In this document: one piece after another, positions 33,852 to 43,448 of the stretch | How positions within the stretch are numbered: the first letter of the stretch is position 1 | Layout: each line of letters opens with the position of its first letter | Source of the DNA: Nemania diffusa | Lineage: Eukaryota; Ascomycota; Sordariomycetes; Xylariales; Xylariaceae | Assembly: GCA_038501195.1 (NCBI GenBank) | Contig: JBBPUQ010000005.1 | Coordinates: forward strand, 3,224,001-3,288,000 | Length of the DNA stretch: 64,000 nt | Direction of reading: 5' to 3' | The notes under the pieces: model-generated | Told to the model about the DNA's origin: nothing | The model's database searches: none | The model's input: the letters and a program-made list of their open reading frames with translations, nothing else | Program-made: the position numbers and the translations under genes

Positions 33852-34759
33852 TTATACCGGCTTCTTACCCCAGACTCTATTCAGTGTCCAAAAGCACATT
33901 GTCCCTTGTTCAAATTCCTTACGCATTTCGTCTACAATGATTTTTGCTTGTGCTTCTGTTCTCATCTCCTCCACCTTGCCACTAGCAACCATGCCAAGAA
34001 AGGTCTGGTATGCCAGTCGAAGCATCGACTCTTTAGTCCCTATGTCTAGCTTCTCGTATGGCGACGTGTGGTAGTCTTTCTCCATCAAGTCGACGAATCC
34101 AGCATCCTCCAAATGCGTTACCAAAGTTGCTGGCATCCTAGATGAGCAAGTCAGCACGCTCTGCCGTATTATCGCCATATAGGAGGCTTGGGGAAGGGGG
34201 GAGGGGGTAACCTTAGGTCCATGCCGTTTGCATTACAAAAAGTCCAACTCAACTTGGCGTATTTAGTCCAGCCTGGAGTAATAGGTAGAACTCTGAACTC
34301 AAACGGGCCTGAATCTTCCCAGAGAATCCAACCTCCTGGTCGCAGCAGGGTCATGAAGTTGCGGGCTACGGGAACCCAGTCTTCCTTCTTTAGCAAGGAT
34401 ACTAGAAACCGAGCATGTACAAGATCGAACTTTCCTAGCAGTTCAGATGGGAATGGTTCAAACACATTTCCGTACTGCAGTTCAACGTTTGAAGGCAGGT
34501 TCGTCGCGAACTTGGACGCATCAATGTCGAAGCCTCTTATTTGAGCGTTGGGCAGTTCTTTGGCTACTGAGACTGCCCAGATGCCTGTTCCCGTACACAC
34601 ATCGGCAATCGCAGGCGATGGTTTTGATTCTAGATCTTGCTTAACCTCGCGTGGCAGGAGGACGTTTCCAACCAATGGCATTATCATCTTATGATGGCTC
34701 CAATCAAGACGATCGGCCTCCCATCCTTCATCCCCATTGTTTAGATAGTAGATGGCCAT
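33852..34759 (-). CDS. LaeA-like SAM-dependent methyltransferase
   Basis: Two exons, 34759-34212 and 34137-33852, give 277 residues; the donor is a less common GTTACC with a good CTGAC-TCTAG 3' site, and the frame rejoins as DLR-MPATL. The SAM site is DVCTGTGIWAVSVAKELP, followed by GFDID with the acidic residue ending strand 2, then FDLVHARFL and LLRPGGWILWED. This order (YLNNGDEGWEADRLDWSHH start, then the TGTGIW motif) is that of the large LaeA-like family in filamentous fungi. Most members are not the global regulator LaeA itself but paralogues that methylate small molecules or unknown targets. Whether this one serves a pathway is unknown. It converges with the folate gene and diverges from the DUF218 gene. 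Confidence 0.9.
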
Positions 34760-35310
34760 TTTGCGAGATGGTTGGAGAAGAAAATGAGATGCTGCTCAAT
34801 GTGGAGGTAGAGGGGGAAAGCTTGCGTATTGTATTGTATACACCGGCTAGAATACTCCCACCCTCTCTCCGCACATTCGCTGTTGATGTAGTTCGCGGCC
34901 ATGGCTTTCGGTGACATGGTTCTGCTGTTAGTTTTCGAATTAGACGAGTCGTGCAGCTACCAATGCTAACAGGCGTCGAATAACAATGAGGGATGCCACC
35001 CTCCCTACTAGCAAAGCCTTTTCGTCATTCGTATGTCGGTCGCTAATGTCTGTTATTATATTATTATCACACTTATCACATGAGATAATTATGTCCCGAT
35101 GGGATCATCGGATGATCGTGCGAACACTTTCAGCTCTAGCCTCTGGCGCATAAACTCCCACGAGCATCAGCATGAGTATAGGTATCATTATATCCGGGTG
35201 TTTGCAATTACCGGGCCGAATAGCCAATCATAGCTCCAAATTCGTACCCCAAACAGCTGAACCAACATGTGATCCCGTCAAGCCCCTCACTCACATCGAC
35301 GACAGCGGCC
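34760..35310. promoter_or_regulatory. Divergent promoter, methyltransferase / DUF218
   Basis: This 551-bp region lies between two divergent starts. No gene or obvious operator was recognised. Confidence 0.4.
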
Positions 35311-36299
35311 ATGTCAGTAGAGCCGCCTAACCACCTGATTATAGTTTGCTGCCATGCGATCTGGCTCGGTGGACCTACGCGGGGCTTCAACGAAGAAGAA
35401 TGGCTTATCGCAAACTTCCAAGTTGGGGAAACACCAACATTCATTGAACACATCAAGGCTGGGTTGCGCGTGCTAAGGGATGACGCCAGTTCCCTGTTGA
35501 TGTTTTCCGGGTTAGTTGGTGCCTTTTCTTCAACCGTTCTATGTGCCGACCCCGGCCATCGAAACTTGATACTACCCAAAAAGAAAAGGACAAGCGAAAC
35601 GTCGATCCGACTATTTGTCATCCCCTCCCGCGCCCACCCACCCTCCAGCAGTTGGTTCTGCACTGACGTATATTACACTCAATAATTAGTGGTCCTACGC
35701 GTAAAGAGACGCGGTTATCCGAGGCAAGCAGCTATGCTAATCTGGCCGCTTCTAATTCCTACTTTCATATCTTATCAGATGACAAAGTATCTGCAAGAAT
35801 AGCGAGGGAAGAGCGAGCGCTAGACTCGTATTCGAACGTAATCTTCTCTATCGTTCAATTCTGGTCTATCTATGGTGCTTGGCCAACGAAGTTGACCATT
35901 GTAAGCCATGCCTTCAAGCGAGAGCGTTTAGTCGACTGCCATTGCGGGGCGATCCGCTTCCCCCTGAACCGCGTGAACTTTGTTGGGGTCGACCCACCAG
36001 GTATGGCGGATGGCTCCAACGAGGCTGCAATCCCCGGTGTCACAGAAGCCGTCAATCAGTGGAAACGCGATCCCCACGGGAAAGGGGACGCTCTGTCCTC
36101 CAAGCGGACACGGCGAAACCCGTGGGGTGTATCGCAGAGGTTCTTCTTGACCGAGGAAGATCGCGATCGTAGTGGAGTCTGCTCTCAAATTCTCGGAGAC
36201 GGGCAGGACTACCTTGTAGACGACGCTCCTCAACCGTGGTCAGATGAGTCCATTGCCCCCGCAACTACGCATTCTAGTCTGCAGAAAGTAGTATCCTAG
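35311..36299 (+). CDS. DUF218 domain protein
   Basis: Two exons, 35311-35510 and 35690-36299, give 269 residues. The start chosen is the first ATG in frame (MSVEPPNHLIIVCCHAIW). The GTTAGT donor and the ATTAG acceptor rebuild the motif MFSGGPTRKETRLSEASSYA, which is the DUF218 core (S-G-G, then T-x-x-S-E). Later comes IVSHAFKRERLVDCH, the second conserved block with His and Arg. Bacterial DUF218 proteins (SanA, ElyC/YdcF) act in the cell envelope; YdcF-type proteins bind nucleotides. The fungal branch is uncharacterised as far as I know. No signal peptide or membrane segment is visible. The gene ends in a tail-to-tail overlap with the next gene. Confidence 0.9.
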
Positions 36300-37458
36300 A
36301 TCTTCGGAGACACTACCTGTCCTAGCGCATCAAACGAAGCTACTGTACTTAAAACAAATCGGACAGCGGCCTGGCGCATTTCAGCGTTGAATGTATGACC
36401 AACTCCCGGATAAATATTATCCTCAAAATAGATGTTTCCATCCTTATACCACCCATCAGTAGCGTTCTTGAAGAATTTCAAGAACTGTCGACCGGCGGTA
36501 TATGGTACCAGCTTGTCAGCACCACCAGAGAGTACCTGAAATCTCTTACCCCGGATTCTCGAATCTAATATCGTCCGTAACTTTTCCTGCTCAGAGGTAG
36601 AAGGCTGTGTGGAGACCTCCCCTGTGCCAAAAAGAATTGCCTTCGGGTCAAACTTCTCGCATGCCCCGATAAGAGCTTTAGGGAAGTCCTTACTGCCTAT
36701 GAACGAGGCTCCTCCGTCAACGGTAAAAGTCTGTAGCTTAGAAAGTCGCGCACGATCCTGTATGAGATCTAAAGACAAATCCGTCATCATCAGTAAACAG
36801 GTCTCGAAACTCTTCAACTCCTAGCACTATGCCTCCTTTCTATCGGCATCGAAGGTGCTAGGCACTTACTCATATAATCAGGACACCCGATGACCACAAT
36901 GCCAGCCGTTACCCTCGGTTCCGCGAACAGCAGCTGCCATGCGCTATGACCGCCCAAACTAACCCCCAGCACTAGATTGGTATCGATATGTCTGCTCTCC
37001 CCCGCAGGCGAAACCCCCGGCCCGTCCCCAGCCCCGAATAGATACCCCTCGAGCACGTCGAGCAGATGCACGTTATCCATGACGGTGCCCGACACGGTGC
37101 CGAACATGTCCTGCGCGTGTCTCACATTCCCCTGCCGCCACGCCTCGTTCGCACCGGCATCGACGAGCCGCGAACCGTGATTCCGCTGGTCGAACGCCAC
37201 TGCGATCAGACCCCGCGTGGACGTGGACGGGGAGGAATTGAACGCCGACAGGATCTCGCTCGCGATGGACGCCATATCCTCTTTCCTGCGCAGGCGGGGG
37301 TGATGCAGCCACAGGCATGTGATGGTCGTCGCGGCCGCAGGCAGCTCCGCGAGCCCGTAGACGTCGACATGCAACCCCGCGATCGGCAGCGTTATCATCG
37401 AGATGGCGGGGCTGGGAACGGGTGAGGACGTGGCTAGGGGGTTGTTCGTTGCCGCCAT
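36296..37458 (-). CDS. Alpha/beta-hydrolase fold protein
   Basis: Two exons, 37458-36870 and 36768-36296, give 353 residues. The start is the ATG of MAATNNPLATS; a second in-frame ATG (MITLPIAG) follows soon. The 101-nt intron (GTAAGT to TCTTTAG) restores PDYMNLIQDRARLSKL, whereas the shorter acceptors are out of phase. LWLHHPRLRRKEDM lies near the oxyanion hole and FDQRNHGSR is a typical hydrolase strand. The nucleophile elbow is GVSLGG. The catalytic His is in YPGVGHTFN and GGADKLVPY holds the probable acid Asp. No secretion signal is seen, so it is probably cytosolic. Substrate unknown; esterase or peptidase-like activity is possible. The 5' half is GC-rich relative to the 3' half. Confidence 0.87.
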
Positions 37459-38156
37459 CGTGGGTGGGTTGATCGAACTGTTGTACACTCTATGTAGCGG
37501 CGCGGCGTTGAGGTGGGCACGACGTCGAGGCTTGCTTGGGAGTAATGTTTTGCGCACGGGAGCTTCGGTTTGTTCCGGCTTTGCGACCTCGGCACTTCCG
37601 GTACATAGTATAGTGGGGTTTGCAGGGGGCTTGCGAGATATGACGCTACGGTGTTTTAGGGCAACTTTTGTCTCAGGTACCCCAGACCATACCTGTCAAT
37701 AGTGTTCTAACTTGAAATATAAATTGACATAGATAAAATTAATCAAACATTAAACTTCATCATATATAACGAAACACGGCGTAGTGATTAAAAAGACAGT
37801 GGTAAGGGAAAGGAGTATATTACGTACAGAGAGAAAGAAGATCATATCGAACCCCCTTACTTATACGGGATGCCTGTTAGCTGCAAGGAAATGTATACAC
37901 GCCGAACTCGATGGGCCTAATTTTCTTCTACGAAGACCACTAAAGGAAGTATGTCACCTTACATAGGCGATATTCATTTGGCGAGTACCGGTATTCAGTT
38001 TCAATCGATTAGGTATTTATTCCCATATACTGCTCGCAAAGATCCATGAATTGTTACTTAGTTATCTAATGGTAATGTTTCTTCACGCCTTGGCCCGTTT
38101 AACTTGAACGTATTAAGTATCTAGGTACATATTACTGGTATGAATAAACAACTAAT
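37459..38156. other. Intergenic, no gene seen
   Basis: This covers the promoter of the alpha/beta hydrolase and the 3' flank of the FAD monooxygenase. The right part is AT-rich. No additional gene was recognised. Confidence 0.45.
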
Positions 38157-39556
38157 TCAATTCGGTATGTTGTGATCGTCTCTTGGAATCGGGTGGGTTT
38201 TCCAAGGAAGAGCGGAGGCCGGTAACGGTCTTTCGGCCAGCCATTCTAGCACTGGCGTACTGCTAATGAAAGGCCCAACAACATAGGTCAAATTTATTCT
38301 TCCCAGAGGAAAATAAGGTATAATATAAGTTGCCATCATCTTGTGCTTCCACGTTGGCCATGCTAGGAACCGGGCTGACTTCATCGAAATTCTCTCCATC
38401 TCCTGCGTGTCATCTGCTCGCTCAGCTTGGTATGCTTGAAACAACTCATCAAGATCTCTCGTACTTGGCGATCTATTTGTTTGCAGCAATCGCCGCAAAC
38501 CATTCACGAGCACAACAAGGTCGGTGACGCCGGAATTGTAGCCCAAGCCTGCGTGAGGCTCTAGCTTCCTGACGGCGTCTCCGACAAGAACCATGCGTTG
38601 ATGAAACCATTCGTCTACTAGCCCTTCTTCGAGGTCGATTAATGCAGCCTGCCCGATCCGCTGGCTGTCAACATCGCCCAGCTTCCACCCTGGTGCCATG
38701 TACAGGGAACTCCTTCTCTGAAGGACGGCCTTTTTATCTGCTTCAGTATATCTGTTACGCTCCCAAGTAGGAGAGTCGATTTGTTCGTAGACCCCGTACC
38801 AAGATTTATCTGTTCCGTTGACAATCTGTGTAGACACTCTATTGCCGGATCCATCATATCTGGTGTTCGGGCGTAGGCCTGGAAGAATAGGGCACATTCC
38901 GAAGTAGACTCGGTATGTTGGTGTATAGGGGGATTTTTCAGATTCAGATAGGTCATCTGGCTGTTTCCCCAACTTGATGGCTCTCATGATTAGACGAGTC
39001 TGACTACGCACACCGTCAGCTCCTATGACAATAGACCCTATTTGAGAAGTCCCATCAGCACAGAAAACTGTCACCGCATTCTCCGACACGCTAATATTGG
39101 TGACCTTTTTTTTCAGCAGAATCTTGGCCTTCGCCGAGTCTGGCAAGCTCTCATAAAGAAATTTTATCATGTCGGGGCGGTGCATGATTCGTATTCCATG
39201 TCCATGGCTAAGTTCATTAGCATCGAGTACTGAGATGAGTTTCGGAACTTTTGAACTGACTTTTTCTTAACGTATTCCAGCGTTCTATCTTTGTTCTGGA
39301 TCCGGGCATCCTTGCTCGACAGAATGAAAATCTCGTTGCAATGATCTAAGATCGGCTGCGCAGCATCTAAGAGACCCAACTGATCAAATATGCGAATAGT
39401 CTGAGGCCAAAAAGCCAACGTCGATCCATATGTTGAAAGTGGATCGTCATGCTTTTCTAGGATTATGAAGTCGATGCCAGCCTTTGAGAAGACATGAGCT
39501 GCAGTGAGACCGACCAGACCACTGCCAACAATAATTGCGCGAAAGGGTGTTGCCAT
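38157..39556 (-). CDS. FAD-dependent monooxygenase (PaxM-like)
   Basis: Two exons, 39556-39261 and 39207-38157, give 448 residues. The start is the ATG of MATPFRAIIVGSG. The GTCAGT donor and CTTAG acceptor join EYVKKN to HGHGIRIMHRPDM in phase 2. The dinucleotide fold is IIVGSGLVGLTAA, with the acidic end of strand 2 in ILEKHDD. The DG motif is in IVIGADGVRSQTR and the GD motif in MVLVGDAVRKLEPHAGLG. Hydrophobic C-terminal segments (YIIPYFPLGRI and LTYVVGPFI) suggest membrane association. This is the group-A flavoprotein class that includes PaxM and meroterpenoid epoxidases acting on prenylated substrates. No prenyltransferase or terpene cyclase is visible nearby, so it may be an orphan tailoring enzyme. 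The adjacent Zn2Cys6 gene could regulate it. Confidence 0.9.
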
Positions 39557-40177
39557 TTGAATCAAGTAGCAGTTTTTCTAAGTCGATAAACTTTCGCGGT
39601 CTGGCTCTAGGAAAGCGGAACTACGTCTTTGATAGTAACCACCACTCGAGAAAGTTACGCACTTTAGTGATGCAGGATGTGTGAAATACCATCAGTAGAG
39701 AAATAATGAGAGATCGGGAAGCACACCACCTCAAAAAGCGTGTGTGTGTATTTCTTTATTTCTTTTTTTCGAAATTTAGAGCCAACAGGTAAAAGTGCAC
39801 GATTGAAACTGTAGGTCCGAGCGCGAGTGCTAAAAATAATAAACGACAGGACAGTTAAACAGATAACTGACGGTAGCTCAAAGAGAGTCGGTACCAAGTA
39901 ATTTGCAAGCTGCGCCATATAAGCACATCGATTGTCTGTCAGTTGATCTATAACATTAGATAGATAGTTACTTACCTATGGGTATAGGAATATACGTAAG
40001 GTAACGCTCCACCGAGCCTCCCCACATATGTAGGTAATGTTTCTATTAATGGTAGCCAATTAGACACACAGTTGATCGTACTAAGTTGCTGTCAATCACT
40101 CCCGGCTTTACACTCTGCACTAGCTCCTCGCGACTCATTCGTCTCCGTCCATCCCGCAGAGTTGACTACCTAACGTG
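39557..40177. promoter_or_regulatory. Divergent region between FAD monooxygenase and Zn2Cys6 gene
   Basis: This 621-bp region contains a minus-strand frame at 39664-39918 (84 residues) with one hydrophobic segment. It might be a fragment of a membrane protein. Otherwise it should contain both promoters. Confidence 0.45.
39664..39918 (-). pseudogene. Possible fragment of a membrane protein
   Basis: The frame starts at an ATG and encodes MAQLANYLVPTLFELPSVIC followed by a hydrophobic stretch, then TRARTYSFNRALLPVG and a basic, AT-rich tail. A membrane span followed by a short arginine-rich turn loosely recalls the start of wax-synthase-like acyltransferases found in meroterpenoid clusters. No continuation with the remaining spans was found. 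It could equally be a chance frame. Confidence 0.22.
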
Positions 40178-41923
40178 ATGCCTCCGGGTTGTAGTGGCAC
40201 GACAAGCAGTCGGGCCTGTAACTCAATCACCAATAAGAAGAAGGTGAAGACAGGTTGCCGTACCTGCAAAACGCGACGGGTGAAGTGTGACGAAGGCCGC
40301 CCGTCCTGTCATCGCTGTGTCTCAACCGGCCGTACGTGTGACGGCTATGGGATCGACGGCGGAACCAAACACGCTGAAAGATCTCTCGCTATAAGAGCTC
40401 ATCGCGAAGATATTGTGAAATACGCTATATCAAGCCATTACGGTAAGCTGAGTCCTGAGCAAGAAACCTGCTTCGAGTGGTTCAGGCATCGGACTTACAC
40501 GAAACTACCGCTGCCGTTCATTACCCCCTTTTGGCAAACCCTCGTCCTGCAGGCGTGCTCCACTGAGCCTGCTATCCTACATGCCGCCCTTGCACTAGGA
40601 TCAGCTCACCAGAAGGAGAGCCTCCAAGGAGGCGACACAGGAGAACCTCGCGTAGCTTTGGACTCTCAGCAGAAATTCATGCTGCGGGAATACGGCAGGG
40701 CCATGCGCGGCCTCCAGCCTCATTTTTCAAGCCAAGACCGGCGGTCTGTCCATGTAGCCTTTGTTGTCTGTACATTATTTACTTTCTTTGAGAACATACT
40801 CGGGCGGTACGCCGCCGCGAACGCCCATCTTCATTCTGGCCTGAGACTTCTAGCGGAAACCTATTCCCCTGTTGATCGTGTAGACAGCGGGACTATCGCT
40901 ACTAAACGGCGCGAATATGTGGATGACTGGATCATCGAGATTTTTGCGAGGCTACATGTCCAAGCCGCTCTATTGGGTCAGGGCTTGTTGGGTATATACC
41001 CAAGGCTACCTGTATTCCCGCTCACCCCGATTCCAGGGGCCTTTGAGTCCACCAATCAAGCTGCCCACCACATGGATAGATTGATCCTTGAAATATTGCA
41101 TCTAGTAGACCAATCATCTATGTTGAACGGCGGCGCGACAGATCCAAGACTTCTCATCGGGTTCCAAGACAGCAAGCAACGCTTGCGTGGGGAACTCAAG
41201 CTGTGGCTAGCAGCCTACGATGCTACGAACGCAGATGTCGACGACAAGTTTTCTCCTGTAGATAGATTTTACATCCGAGTGCTGCGTGGCTATCACACCA
41301 TGTCGACCATTATAATAGAGACACGTTTCTGGCCCATGTGCGAAACCATGTACGACTTGCACACCGCGGGGTTCATTTCCATGATAGAGCAGCTAGTCGC
41401 GATCTGGAAGGCTCACATCGCCCGGCCGGTATGGCACCCCACTCCGTGGACGACCGAGATGCCGCGTAAGATATCGCACTCGGTCGGCGACAAGGGATGG
41501 ATCCCTCTGCTCTACTTCGTCATTATCAAGTGTAGGGTCCACCGCATTAGGCTGCAGGCGATCAAGCTGCTCTCGCAAACCGCCCATAAAGAAGGGATAT
41601 GGGATTCTAAGCTCACACTCATTCTCGCTAAGGAGGTCGTGCGCATTGAAGAAGGCGATTACTATTGGGGCTTTGAGAAAGATGACAAGTTTACTCCTGT
41701 CAGCATACCTACTGACGAGGATATCACACTGCCGCCGTTGCCAGATCATCGTCGGGTATACAACATCCGCGTGGGACTTCCTGAGCATTCTATGGGAGTT
41801 CTGACATTGGAATACGAGCAGAAACAGGAGAATGGTGATGGTGCATACAGGAGAAAGAGATGGTATGATCTTCAGGCAGGACATTGGGTTGATACGGCGG
41901 GTGAACTCCCTATAGATTGTTAG
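40178..41923 (+). CDS. Zn2Cys6 transcription factor (DUF3468-type)
   Basis: A single exon encodes 581 residues. The start is the ATG giving MPPGCSGTTSS. The binuclear cluster has six cysteines at about residues 27, 30, 37, 44, 47 and 54 (CRTCKTRRVKCDEGRPSC, then HRCVSTGRTC), so the DNA-binding domain is intact. The remainder matches the alpha-helical fungal regulator layout, with LQACSTEPAILHAALALGSAH and a later FENILGRYAAANAHLHSGL, as in DUF3468-type factors. It should be nuclear and bind CGG-type half sites. It is divergent from the FAD monooxygenase, so control of that gene is a reasonable guess. Control of the PKS locus, over 23 kb away, is possible but unsupported. Confidence 0.93.
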   Translation: MPPGCSGTTSSRACNSITNKKKVKTGCRTCKTRRVKCDEGRPSCHRCVSTGRTCDGYGIDGGTKHAERSLAIRAHREDIVKYAISSHYGKLSPEQETCFEWFRHRTYTKLPLPFITPFWQTLVLQACSTEPAILHAALALGSAHQKESLQGGDTGEPRVALDSQQKFMLREYGRAMRGLQPHFSSQDRRSVHVAFVVCTLFTFFENILGRYAAANAHLHSGLRLLAETYSPVDRVDSGTIATKRREYVDDWIIEIFARLHVQAALLGQGLLGIYPRLPVFPLTPIPGAFESTNQAAHHMDRLILEILHLVDQSSMLNGGATDPRLLIGFQDSKQRLRGELKLWLAAYDATNADVDDKFSPVDRFYIRVLRGYHTMSTIIIETRFWPMCETMYDLHTAGFISMIEQLVAIWKAHIARPVWHPTPWTTEMPRKISHSVGDKGWIPLLYFVIIKCRVHRIRLQAIKLLSQTAHKEGIWDSKLTLILAKEVVRIEEGDYYWGFEKDDKFTPVSIPTDEDITLPPLPDHRRVYNIRVGLPEHSMGVLTLEYEQKQENGDGAYRRKRWYDLQAGHWVDTAGELPIDC

Positions 41924-43448
41924 AGCGTATCTGTCATCATGGGGTCATGACTCCTATGACTGATAATAGTAGGGCGCGCGCCGTCGAATCGACGTAAAAC
42001 ATGTGATAGACTGTATTAGCTAAGTAAGCATGGTCTGAGACTATTTTGAACTCCCAATGAAACCTAGAGCATTCATGTTAGAATTAGGTCTTCAAGATGA
42101 TTGCTGCAGTAAATAATCAAGGCTCGCTCTCCTTCAAAAATAATACGATAAAAACTAATTGTCGAGGTTTTCACATTCGTTGATTCATAGCTGACATGCG
42201 GGTGACCTTCATAAGGAACACTGTTTTGCCTCGACCTGGGCCGGCGCTCACCCACAGCAGGTTGGGTCGCCTTATCCAGTCTAAGAAGTCATCGTATTCC
42301 GAGAAGACCTGCTGATACAGCTTATCAACCGCGTATTCCTCGTTGGGATCTACGTCATAGATGGTTTTTGAGTATTAGCGAGCGCGGCCTCTTGGGAGGA
42401 AAATCATAGCGATGGTTAGAGTGCTTATAGGGTGAGCCATGTCGAAAGTCCTACCTCGACTTGTCATAGATAGCGCGGTAGCCTTGCAGCTTCGAATACA
42501 AAACAAGACTCATCATTTACCAGCTATTACCCCTCGCATATGCCTCGTGTAGACCGTACAAGGAGTCTTCTTTCATAGTCCTGACAGGCAATTTGGGGGG
42601 GTGAGAGATCATGTAAGTTCGAATCCCTTGCCTCGACATTAATCAGGGACATTAACGTGGTGAGGTTGTTGAAGTAGGTACGTTAGCGTTCGCCTCCTAG
42701 GCCCTAGCCCGTCTTGAAGTTCTCCCGTAATCATTATGCAATAGCTGCACAGGATCTATCGCGTATTGCATAGTGAGTACGGCTATCCCGTATATATTAG
42801 AAACGGGGATCAAATGACCCCGATTAGGCTAGGTATTGACATTGTGGCAACTTGGAACTGCCAAAATTAATCTGAAGCCTTAATTACCTTCAGCAACGTC
42901 GCGCAAGCTTCGTAAACTATCTAATATAAGAACCCGGTTTGCGATACGTTCATTTTAATATATTCTATTATTTCATTCAAGGGGACGAATGGCCCCTCAT
43001 TGGTCTTACTATCTCCACCTTAGAAGTGACACGAATCCTCAGAAAGACATGGAAGAGCGTGGCAAATCGAGTCAGGGATAGCTTCATTGATAGCTCTATT
43101 CGGGCAAGTGGTCTGTTAAAAGGGGTATATCGGTGCCTAAATGTCAATAGGTATGTCTTGCGAAGGGCGCCGTTGACAAAGACTCACTGGCTGCGCATGA
43201 CCAACACGAGAACGTCGTTGAACCTTGAGTGAACACGCTCCATGCCATTGCCATTAGCATGGTTTCTCACCCCAATAAGTCATTGAGCCCAAACTACCGA
43301 GGCAGAACAAGCATCTCATTGCTATTTAGCCTTCTAGTTCTATCTACAGCCGTTTCTGAGATATAGTACTAGCACGGCTGCTAACATCCTTTTTAGACTA
43401 CACACGCGTCATTCATTCATCTGCCTGGGAGGATATCTTTAAAGTGTT
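41924..43448. other. Intergenic with a NACHT P-loop relic
   Basis: Apart from the relic at about 42180-42365, no gene is supported. The remaining sequence is AT-leaning and interrupted by stops in all frames. Confidence 0.5.
42180..42365 (-). pseudogene. Relic of a NACHT/STAND NTPase (P-loop region)
   Basis: The minus strand reads an open segment of about 60 codons containing YDDFLDWIRRPNLLWVSAG followed by PGRGKTVFLMKV. This is the typical start of fungal NACHT-type NLR NTPase domains, where FLDW is followed by LLWI and the P-loop. The first P-loop Gly appears to be Ala. An in-frame stop lies just upstream, and no N-terminal effector domain, Walker B or repeat domain follows. It is therefore read as a degraded fragment and not as an expressed gene. 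Confidence 0.7.

Noticed and set aside
36296..36817. Longer open frame at the start of the second alpha/beta-hydrolase exon
   Set aside because: The acceptors in that extension are out of phase with the GTAAGT donor; the TCTTTAG acceptor at 36770-36769 restores the frame and a conserved-looking segment.
42600..42645. Box-B-like GTTCGAATCC, considered as a tRNA gene
   Set aside because: The putative T-arm stem does not pair and no A box or acceptor stem was found at the right distance.
42939..43232. Plus-strand 97-residue frame before the kinase gene
   Set aside because: No domain match and no continuation into the kinase; probably a chance frame.
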